Assembly (NCBI GenBank): GCA_032871835.1
Contig: CM065299.1
Location: forward strand, 4,249,001 to 4,313,000
Length of the DNA: 64,000 bases
Source of the DNA: Dipteronia dyeriana
Taxonomy: Eukaryota > Streptophyta > Magnoliopsida > Sapindales > Sapindaceae
Direction: 5' to 3'
The notes under the pieces are model-generated. The model was not told where the DNA came from, made no database searches, and saw only the letters and a program-made list of their open reading frames with translations. A program made the position numbers and the translations under genes. Below are positions 55,245 through 64,000 of the stretch, piece by piece. The first letter of the stretch is position 1. Every line of letters starts with the position of its first letter.

Positions 55245-57919
55245 CACATATATATGGTGGCGGAGATTTGCACAACAAAACAAATAATGGTAGGAAAAAA
55301 AAATTAACTCTAATTTGAAGGCTTGTATGATCACTGTATTGTTGGGATGCATGTCTTCTTATTACTTTCCCAAACATATATTAATGTGTTTGGAAAAGTT
55401 AAATCATTCACTCCAACAGTGTGAAGTTAGGTTTTTTGAGAATATAAAGTCTATTTTTGGACACATATAATCATTTAATATGATCGATCTTGCATAAACA
55501 AAATTTGTCGTTTACCTATTTGAAACGTGGTAAACACAATCTTATGAATGTGTTTACCACTTTAATTTCCCCTCTCCTATGCCTTCTATACCTGTGTGTC
55601 TTGTTTGAAAGCCTATTTTACTCATACTATATATATATATATGCTGCAACAAGATTTGAGGACACAAGAATCATGCTAAATATGAGTATACAATAATTTC
55701 TAGTAATAAGTATGCCCAAATATATGACATAACAAACTTTATTCATACTTGTGTCGTTTGATCAATCATTGAAACCTCATGAATAATGATCTTAACATTT
55801 GATTAGACCAAGATGTTCAAATTCCAAACAAAGAATATGCAAACGTAGCTAATAGAACCTTAATTTGATATAATGAAAAATTGTTGCTCGTACATTTATG
55901 GATTTTCAAAACCAAAACATTTAAAAATATACAGATTGCAGTGCCAAGGCCAATTGAATCTGAGTTCATAATAAGGATCTGTCATCTCTGTGTAAGTAGT
56001 ATAGTGGACCAAAAAAAAATTGGTATAGGAAACAGATCTTTTCAAGTACTTGTCTTGGAGGCATAACAATTTACAAAGTAATGCTTTCGTTATATTGTGT
56101 GATATATAACCATTTTTGCCTGAAAATTATTTTCAGTGAAGAGGTACTCCCATCTTTTCCCATCTAAGAGTCTCCTCCATCCTTTTAGACTTGAGAATGA
56201 TGCTATTGAGTTCTCCTACTTCTTTTTTTTTACTATTTTTTTATTAATTTTTTATTCTGTTTTAGTTGTTAAAGTTTTTAAAATGTAAAATAGTTATAAA
56301 AATTATTATAACTTTTAATTAAAATTAATAATTTAATTTAAGGGTTGGAATTTTAAAAATATAAATTTGTGGTGTGCATACAATTTTAGGGAATGTCAAT
56401 CTTGTAACTCTTTAGTCATATGTATACAAGTGACGATAATGACACTCCTCAAAAACTGTATCTACACCCCATTCGTAACCACATCCATTAAAAATATAAA
56501 AAAAAAATCTCTAAATTGTAATTAAACCCCACTTAATATCAAAAATATCATTTATTTAATTATACTGTATTGTATTTTTGTAAGTACACACAACCAATAG
56601 AGTTGTTGAAATATAAGATTTATGTTACGTCTCGATTGATGTGAAAGCAGATAAGTGTTAAATAATATTTAAAAAAAAACAGATGGTGTTTTGCAGAACA
56701 TCTAATATTGTTAAAAAAAATTTCTAAAGTGTATTTAAAAAATCTATTTATATACATAATGATTTTGTTATTCTAACAAAAATAATAGAAATTAATTTAA
56801 AACTTACTTTTTTCACATCAAAATTTGTTTTATGATTTTGATTCATTTTCCATACTTAACAATCAATTATTATTTCCTTTAGAAAGATTATAAATATATT
56901 TAAAAGATAATCTAGGATTTATTAAATATTAATGCTACACGTCACACCTAAAATCCTATATTTTTCAAGTAAAATGGAAAGATTTTTACTTTTTATGATA
57001 TATGTTAATATGATACTAATTAATAATTATTGGTGGGTGTAGTAACAAACAATTAATCATCATAATAATTTTACTTAAGGGTATTATTGAATTTTTAAAC
57101 ACAGACTAATTTACGGTATATCTACCGTTTTTACGGGATATAAACATCATGTTTTATTCATATTGATAGTATTTTTAAAGCCCATTCCTAAGCCCAAGCC
57201 CGTCCAAGCTATAAAACTCTAAAATATTTCAAAAATGGAAATGGGCCAATGTATGAGTATTTGACAAATACATATAGAGATAATGTATTATTTATTTATT
57301 TATTAGTGAATTGTTATACATTTGGGATATTTGATCTCATCGATTATTTTCCATGAAAATAAGTATTTATTTTACGGTTGTCAGATAACTAGGAAACGGA
57401 CTACTTGATTAAGTAGTATTAAGGGTTTTTGTTTTGTTTTTTGTTTTGTTTTTTAAATAACTTTTACTATTTTACACGAGATTAGAAAAGGACATGATTC
57501 AAATTTACAACTTCAGTGGTGTAGATGTATATAATGGGCATACCATTAGATCAAACTTATATCGTCTGATTATTAATATTGTGTTGAACACCAATTAAAT
57601 TTTAAAGAAATTGTTTGGGAAATTTAATTAATAGCCAGATTGTAAATAATATTGTTGAATCACCAAATTAAACATAATAAAAGAAAGGTTAGTGCTGAAG
57701 TATATATGTATATATATAGAGAGACACCAGTATAAATTTAATTAGAAATTCTTGTGGGAGGACACAATTTTTGTTCAGACCTGCGACTTGTTTCCACGTA
57801 ATGGACAATTCATGACTTGCAATCTTGACAATAAAATTCATTTAGTTAATCATATGTAATTAGTAATATAATTTTTATATATATATTCACCATCAAATAT
57901 TTTCCAGGAAACATATTTT
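55242..57919. other. Intergenic, AT-rich, no gene recognised
   Basis: Long AT-rich stretch with small open frames that have no recognisable protein content. I see no repeat array or transposon end apart from short TA runs near 55628 and 57700. Confidence 0.5.
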
Positions 57920-58770
57920 TGTCGTCGATTTTTTGATGTATGAAAAAGTCAACAACATTGGATTTTAGCTGTGATCTCAAAGAGAAAGAGAATGAAAGTA
58001 ATTGGACACAAATTTTACGTGGTAAAACTCCGATGACCGGAGAAACGTCCACGGATGGTTGAATAAACAACCGAGCCAAAATTCACTATTGAAATAAAGA
58101 TTTACAACTCTCGATCTCTTTTTTTTCTCTATGTATTCTTCTATATCTTCTTTTGACGAGATTATGATTATGGGTCTATTTATATGTGCATAGAACCCTA
58201 ATATTTTTTTGTACAAGTAATGAAAGATTTTTGTATTTGATTATGACTGGTTACTTGTTTGGAATAGTCTGTCTTCTTTCATATTTCGGAGATTTGTATA
58301 GAGATCGAATGAGACTCTAGTGATATAGTCCAGTTAGGACTTATTTCCGTACAAATGCGTAGTATTTTTGAAGAAATAAAATTGTTACCTGATTTGAAAC
58401 TTTTTTTTTGTTTGATATTCTATTCTTATTGGAATTCTTCTTCGACGCGGATATCTTTGCGTATTTTAACATGATTCTTGGTTCGTACGCGAGTTATGTG
58501 ATGTGCTTCTTTATTCGGGTTTCTTTATATTTGTCCCGAGTAGAACACGAAGTCAGCTGATCTCGAGTGACGTCAACTGATATCGAGTAGAATATGACGT
58601 CAACTGATCCCGAGTATGTTTTGTTCAATACTTGTTTTTATACTTACTCGGGTTCCTCTTCTTTGTTGATATCTTGCAGGATATTTTTTGAATGCTTATT
58701 CGGATGTCCATCTGACAATTTTATCCCCTTTGTTGATGACGTGTACATCTGATAAAATTTACACATGACA
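57920..58770 (-). repeat. 3' LTR of the gypsy element
   Basis: Starts TGTCGTCGATTTTTTGATG and ends ACACATGACA on the plus strand. About 851 bp. Carries TGACGTCA-type repeats at about 58545-58620. Confidence 0.85.
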
Positions 58771-59041
58771 ATAACCCTTAAAATATTTTTGCCGAATAGG
58801 GATTCGTTCCAGGCGAAAGTATTTTAATCAACCCTTTAATCTTTTACGCCTCGTTTATGCCAGAGTTAACGTCTCGTCATAATGATGTGTCTTAATGGTG
58901 ACCATGTAAATTCAATTTGCCTCCTCACACGAAGTCTCAATGATTGTGATGTTTTGGAGTCCTGACGGTCTTGACCAGTTCTTCTCTTAACACGTGTCTT
59001 CTACCGCTTCATTTCTCGATACTATTTATGAGAAACGACCT

Positions 59042-59818
59042 ATGCGTCCCCTAGTGCACCGCCTACGTCATCAAATCTATCTTTGTTTTTTCTCGCCTCT
59101 TGAGATCCTAGGGTTTTGTGCTACTGTCCCTTTAAATGCTCCACTGAACGGAGTTGCCCTGGTTTATTCTCAGAGACTTAAACCAGAAATTTTTCAACCC
59201 AGATTTCTTTACGCAGAAAATCTCTATTCTCCGTTGAAGTTTTTACAACAAGTTTCTTCATTCAAAAGGTTAGTTTTAATGGATCCATCTTCCTGTTGTC
59301 TTCTTTTTACTATAGCTCTCGAAGCGCTTGCTCGTAGAGATTTTCAACTGGTTTCTTACGCTCGTAGATTATTGGGGGAAATCCCCCCTGATGAACCTCC
59401 TTTTTTAGATGTTAACATTTTTGGGCTTTACCCTAACGCCCGTTTTAGTTCTGAATCTATCGTTTCTGATCACAAGGTACCTTTTCAATCGAGGATGGGG
59501 AAACACCAAAGTAAAAGTGAAGTTCACAAGCACAACTCAGACATCGTTCGAATCAGGGAACAAATTATTGATGAGAAGGACGTTGAAGAGGAGTTTAGAA
59601 AATCTCGCCTCTCTTTTTCTGTCGATCGCCCGAGTGGGTATGACGCTGAGCCGAATGTGGTCGGGGAAGATGAGATCGGGAAGTATCGTGCTCGATTTGA
59701 CTTGGATGACTCAGTTATACTGTCTCCTGCCGGTGATAGAGCCGCATGGAACCCTCCCCCGGGCATGATGGCAATTTATGGGTCCATGCTTTGTTGCGGC
59801 GTCACTCTTCCTCTTTAG
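59042..59818 (+). CDS. Antisense ORF of the gypsy element, function unknown
   Basis: 258 residues from the first in-frame ATG (59042); the open frame itself begins after a stop at 58990. It is on the plus strand, opposite to the gag-protease frame, and lies between the lost pol region and the 3' LTR. Content: a proline/leucine-rich start, hydrophobic LLFTIALEAL, GEIPPDEPPFLDVNIFGLYP, then a charged middle (SDIVRIREQIIDEKDVEEEF) and AAWNPPPGMM near the end. I recognise no domain. Known precedent: Grande and other Tat-lineage elements carry an antisense accessory gene in this same long 3' internal region. The codon content is balanced and uninterrupted, unlike the broken gag. An ATG at 59279 is an alternative start. 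Confidence 0.6.
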   Translation: MRPLVHRLRHQIYLCFFSPLEILGFCATVPLNAPLNGVALVYSQRLKPEIFQPRFLYAENLYSPLKFLQQVSSFKRLVLMDPSSCCLLFTIALEALARRDFQLVSYARRLLGEIPPDEPPFLDVNIFGLYPNARFSSESIVSDHKVPFQSRMGKHQSKSEVHKHNSDIVRIREQIIDEKDVEEEFRKSRLSFSVDRPSGYDAEPNVVGEDEIGKYRARFDLDDSVILSPAGDRAAWNPPPGMMAIYGSMLCCGVTLPL

Positions 59819-59989
59819 CCGTTTATTGCATGGTTTCTAGCTGACTTCTTTAGCTTTTTTAGTTATGTTTGATTTGTTTTTTATTTTGGGCTTGAGGCTT
59901 GGGCTATTAAAAATATTAAAACTCTGACCCAAATTTAGAATTCAACAATCCATCAAATTTAAAAACATATTAAAAAGAACTCATTAAGC

Positions 59990-60191
59990 CTATCAAATCA
60001 ATAAGGCCCATTAGATCCAAAACCGAAATGAACCGAAATGAACCGAACCGATTAAAATCAAATCAGTTCAGTTTGGTTACCATTTCTTATTCGGTTTAAA
60101 CCGATTCAATTTTGAATGAACCAAAATATTTTTGGTTCAGTTCGGTTTTACTCAAAACCGAACCGAACTGAACTGAACCGTGCCCACCCCT
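59990..60191. mobile_element. Short hAT-like MITE in the gypsy element
   Basis: Dense 'aaccgaaccgatt' and 'ttcggtttaaaccgatt' repeats in both orientations, ending in TGCCCACCCCTA, the inverted form of the TAGGGGTGGGCA end common to short plant hAT elements. The left end is unclear. It sits exactly where the protease frame stops. Confidence 0.5.
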
Positions 60192-60804
60192 ACTTGTACT
60201 CTTTGAGCAGATTAGTGAGGCTTTGTTTAACTTTCCCTTCTAAATTGGTCCTGGTCTTGATCTTCTTATCTGGTTCATCTTCTTTCAAGATTAATTCTTC
60301 GACCGATTCATTTTTGAACTCCTTTGGTTCTTCCCTCAGATAAAATTCGAATGATTGTGACTCTTTGTTCTGATTTGGCTGTGTTATGGTGCATACTTGT
60401 TCACCATCGTTTCTATCTTTGTAAACCGACAGATTAGCTCTTCGGGCCATCTCCTGGGATCTCTTGACTATTCCGAACCCCTGTTCGGTCGGGAATTTGA
60501 TCATTAGGGCGTAAGTAGTTGTTACAACCTTTGTTTTAGTCAAAAATGGTCGACCTAACAATGCATTATATGGCAAATTATCTAAGTCTACCACTACGAA
60601 ATTGGGTAAAAATGTTCTCTGACAAGGTGCCACTCCAATTTTTACGGGTAATTTTACCGTCCCGAGAGACCTGACCTCAACTCCCCTGAATCCTCTGTGT
60701 GGGGTATGAAAAGGCTGCAAATCCTTTCGGTCAAACCTGAGTTGATCATAGACAGCTATATTGAGAATATTTGGCGAACTTCCATTGTCTATTAAGATTC
60801 TCAT
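60190..60804 (-). pseudogene. Gypsy aspartic protease, end of truncated pol
   Basis: 204 residues on the minus strand: active-site motif ILIDNGSSPNIL (D-N-G-S-S in place of the usual D-T/S-G-S-S), LGTVKLPVKIG, FVVVDLDNLPYNALLGRPFL, typical of plant gypsy retropepsins, followed by a charged linker and LLKEYK. The reverse transcriptase that should follow is absent. The N-terminal link to gag (around 60805-60900) is broken by a stop. Confidence 0.82.
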
Positions 60805-60900
60805 GACTTCCCTGTGTCCAATTTGGGCACTTATGACCAGGGTGTCATTTGGTCGAACATCGACCTCATGTGAGTCAGCTTCTGTGAATATTATTAGGTC

Positions 60901-62181
60901 TCATCCTTTCCTTACCCTTTTCGGGTCTAGTTCGACCGAGTTCACATCAAAATTCTGTCTTGCCTCCACCGCTTCTCTGATTTCCTGTGTTCGCTCTCGG
61001 TTACTTCTTCCAGTTGATGGTCCTCCAAAGATTGTTTGTATTACTTCATTGGCCTCGGGACTGGGCCTTTGGTTTCGATCAGAGCTATGATCGGCCCTAG
61101 TCTCTTTCTTTGTTTCTGGTCTCTCATCCATTTTCAGGATTATGTCCTGTAAGTGTCCTTCCTGAATGAGGGTCTCTATGTAATCTCTGAGCTGGTAACA
61201 CTTGGAAGTCTCATGACCAGTTTTCTTATGGAATCTGCAGTATTTTGTTGTATCTCGTGGGGCAAACTGAGACTGTCGGTGTGGCTCTTTTACCATATTC
61301 TTTTCTTCTAGTATGACCAGGAATTCTTCCTGCTTTTTTCGGAGAGAGGTGTACTTTGCGTATTTTCCTCGAAATTTCTATGTGGTCTGGTCAGCATTAC
61401 GTCCATTTTCTCCGTCCTTGCTTTTTTCTTTACCGTTTCCTTTTTGTTTTCCCTTTTGGTTCTGCATCTTTGACTCGGTATCCTTATGTTCGGGTTTTCC
61501 ACCATGCATGTAGCATCCTCCCGTGGCGAACTCTTCCTCTTCGGCCAGTGCATATCCTCTCGCCATGTCCATCATATCTGCATATCTGGTTAGACGGGCC
61601 CTTTTTAAGTCAAAAGATAGTCGTCCATTCTGTAAGTTGTTTATGAATGCAACAATTATTGCTTCGTCATTGGCACTGTCGATTTTTGATACCGCTTGGC
61701 TAAATCTTCCCAGGTATTTTTTCAATGACTCATCTTTCCCTTGTTTCTGCTGAGAAAAGTAAGCCACTGATTTTTTCATGTGAACGTTACCCAGAAATTG
61801 TCTTGAGAAACTTTCGCTTAGTTCACTGAAACTTCCGATGCTTGCTGGGGGCAACCTTCTGAATCATCTTGAGCTTGTGTCTTCTAGAGTTTGTGGAAAG
61901 TTGAGGCATAGTAAGGCGTCGTTGTGGGCATACTGAGCCATATCACTTTTATACAGTCTGACGTGTTCTTTATTATCCATATCGTTTTTGAACTGTTACA
62001 CATGCGGCATCCTGAATCTTTCTGGGAATAAGGTTCGCAAGATGTCCGTAGTGAATGGACTATCAGCATCGTCGTTGGACAAGTCATTGTACCCATAACG
62101 TCTAACAAATGCGTCCATTTGACGTCTATTGTTTTCAACTTCTCGGGTCAGGCTTTGAATTACAACGTCTCTATCTCCCAT
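60901..62181 (-). pseudogene. Gypsy gag, broken by stops
   Basis: Minus-strand pieces in order: 62181-61996 (FRMPHV then a stop), 61990-61884 (DKEHVRLYKSDMAQYAHNDA), 61854-61378 (PPASIGSFSELSESFSRQFL; DESLKKYLGRFSQAV; LTRYADMMDMA, the retrotransposon gag core) and 61296-60901 (CRFHKKTGHETSKCYQLRDY, the degenerate knuckle-like C-terminal motif; EGHLQDIIL). Stops after MPHV and before the RRLPP stretch, plus a frame change near 61370, show that it is inactive. Confidence 0.82.
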
Positions 62182-62804
62182 CGGATCTCCAAAATGGTTA
62201 AACCGTCAAGTGACTGTCATGCCTTGTTCAAGTTCTTCTTCTCTTTGTCACCGAGTCTCACGGGTTGATCCTTACAGACGTATGGTTTCGTGACGGCGCT
62301 TGCGATGGTACAGATCACTATCCTCTGATGACGACCGATCCCTGTGTCAGTCATGCTTGCGGTGTATAGTATGGGCTATCTGATCATGGCTCTTCCTTTG
62401 ACGTGGTTGCTTATCTTCGGGTGTTTCATGTCCAGCCTGATTAATTGGAACAGAGTTCCTTCCAGTTTCTGGTGCATCTGGTTCTGGCCCAACTATAACA
62501 GAGCAAAGCCTTATAGGTGGAGGATTAGGAGGTTACGTCTCTTCTGCAGCTAGTAGATCAACTCCTTCCTTTGCCGCGTATGCTACCAGCTGTTGTAGTG
62601 CCTCATGGAAACGTCATGTCAGGTCTTCATTGGTCGGAGAGATTTGTTGGATCCTTGCCAGAGATGTTGATTGGTTATCGGTTGTGGCGAGATCTCGTGA
62701 ACTACTGCCAATATGAATATTATCTGGAGATTTTTGAATATCTCCAGAACTTTTTCTGCTTCCACTTCCCGCCATTACCTTTAATCAAATCGAAAGTTCA
62801 CACT

Positions 62805-62821
62805 CTCCTTCTAGCGCCAAT
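62805..62821 (-). other. Primer-binding site of the gypsy element
   Basis: Directly inside the 5' LTR, the minus strand reads TTGGCGCTAGAAGGAG. I associate TGGCGC-beginning sites with Tat/Athila-type gypsy elements; the exact tRNA was not checked. Confidence 0.55.
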
Positions 62822-63688
62822 TGTTGACGTCAATTTTTTGATGTATGAAAAAGTCAACAAAATTGGATTTTAGCCGTGATCTCAAAGAGAAAGAGAAGGA
62901 GAGTAATTGGACACAAATTTTATGTGGTAAAAATCCGATGACCAGAGAAACGTCCACGGATGGTTGAATAAACAACCGAGTCAAAATCCACTATTGAAAT
63001 AAAGATTTACAACTCTCGATCTTTATTTTTTCTCTCTGTATTCTTCTATGTCTTCTTATAACGAGATTATGGGTTTATTTATATGTGCATAGAACTTTAA
63101 TCCTTTTTGTACAAGTAATGAAAGATTTTTGTATTTAATTATGACTGGTTACTTGTTTGGAGTAATCTGTCTTCTTTCCTATTTCGGAGATTTGTATAGA
63201 GATCAAATGAGACTCTCGTGATATAGTCCAGTTAGGACTTATTTCCTTACAAATGCGTAGTCTTTTTGAAGAAATAAAATTGTTGCCTGATTTAAAACCT
63301 TTTTTCTGTTTGGTATTCTATTCTTCTTGGAATTCTTCTTCGACGCAGATATCTTTGCGTATTTTAACATGATTCTTGGTTCGCACGCGAGTTATGTGCT
63401 GAGCTTCTTTATTCGAGTTTCCTTATATTTGTCCAGAGTAGAACACGACGTCAGTTGATCTCGAGTGACGTCAGTTGATCTCGAGTGACGTCAACTGATC
63501 CCGAGTAGAATATGATGTCAACTGATCCCGAATAGATTTTGTTCAATACTTGTTTTTATACTTACTCGGGTTCCTCTTCTTTGGTGATATCTTACGGGAT
63601 ATTTTCTGAATGCTTATTCGGACGTCCACCTAACAATTTTATCCTCTTTATCGATGACGTGCACATCTGATAAAATTTACATACGACA
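62822..63688 (-). repeat. 5' LTR of the gypsy element
   Basis: Starts TGTTGACGTCAATTTTTTG and ends ACATACGACA on the plus strand; about 867 bp. Has one more copy of the TGACGTCA-containing unit than the other LTR. Confidence 0.85.
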
Positions 63689-64000
63689 CATATCAAATAA
63701 TGGTTAGAGCGAAGTTGAATCTGCCTATAATTTGACCCCGATTACCAACAAATCAAGCTTACTTCATGATATGGTATAGCCAAGAAAACATTCAAAAAGA
63801 GAATAACACTAATTTGGATCCTATTAATAAGTGTCTTTTAAGCTGTACTTATGTAACATTAATTGTATAACGTCACATAGCACAAAAAACAAAATTGTAC
63901 ATATATACTCTCAGATTTGAAACAAAAATGTTTTATTATCATACAATATTACATACATAGTTGCTTAATATGAGTTATCAGAAGAACATAATCTTAACAA
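63689..64000. other. Flank of gypsy element, nothing recognised
   Basis: AT-rich; no gene or repeat seen before the window ends. Confidence 0.5.

Larger units (their letters stand above)
57920..63688 (-). mobile_element. Non-autonomous Ty3/gypsy element, Tat-like
   Basis: Two direct LTRs (57920-58770 and 62822-63688) flank about 4 kb. The element runs on the minus strand: 5' LTR at 63688-62822, primer-binding site 62821-62805 (TTGGCGCTAGAAGGAG), gag remnants 62181-60901, protease 60804-60190, then a jump. Reverse transcriptase, RNase H and integrase are gone; the frame ends at LLKEYK, where relatives run on into the reverse transcriptase. A MITE sits at that break. An antisense ORF lies next to the 3' LTR. 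The LTRs differ at about a dozen sites in their first 200 aligned bases, so it is not a fresh insertion. CATAT follows the right LTR and lies 3 bases before the left one, a possible disturbed target duplication. Confidence 0.87.

Noticed and set aside
62344..62873. Plus-strand frames near the right LTR as a second antisense gene
   Set aside because: They overlap the leader between primer-binding site and gag and show no consistent protein content.

Overview
The window reads as nuclear DNA of a dicot plant. It is very AT-rich, its genes are split by GT-AG introns, and its protein-coding genes belong to plant families. It also carries plant-type LTR retrotransposons, a LINE remnant, MITEs and a long satellite array. 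I cannot name the species. Exon boundaries below were placed by hand from splice signals, reading frame and remembered family alignments.

Layout: 0.5-1.1 kb (- strand) holds an unrecognised gene or remnant. 4.8-8.9 kb and 15.0-18.8 kb (+ strand) hold two tandem clade-3 glutamate receptor-like channels, a GLR3.7-type and a GLR3.4-type gene, both apparently intact with six coding exons each. 19.6-20.1 kb is a solo LTR rich in heat-shock-element-like motifs. 20.2-22.6 kb is a GTAACC-rich satellite with higher-order units of about 193 and 152 bp. 23.7-31.3 kb (- strand) holds three broken gene fragments: a group-B MAP kinase, a plant RNase H-domain gene and a myo-inositol 3-kinase. 33.9-35.9 kb (+) is an SGP/Spg1-type small GTPase. 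36.8-38.5 kb (-) is a conserved-looking 87-residue protein with a LINE remnant in its first intron. It shares a 221-bp divergent promoter with a TMEM97-like membrane protein at 38.7-39.3 kb (+). 39.9-44 kb is mostly nested MITEs. 44.9-48.0 kb (+) is an LRR receptor kinase of the MIK2-like type. From 48.9 kb to the end the window is mostly retrotransposon: a truncated Ty1/copia element, gypsy-type LTR-like sequence, and a non-autonomous Tat-like Ty3/gypsy element with both LTRs, broken gag-protease and an antisense ORF.

The two GLR genes and the TMEM97-like gene match, from memory, the Arabidopsis neighbourhoods of GLR3.5/GLR3.7 on chromosome 2 and GLR3.4 on chromosome 1. The window is therefore probably an old syntenic block pulled apart by satellite, captured gene fragments and transposons. 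The most interesting items are the heat-shock-like solo LTR, the nested satellite, the gene-fragment cluster, the antisense ORF, and the TGACGTCA repeats in the gypsy LTRs.
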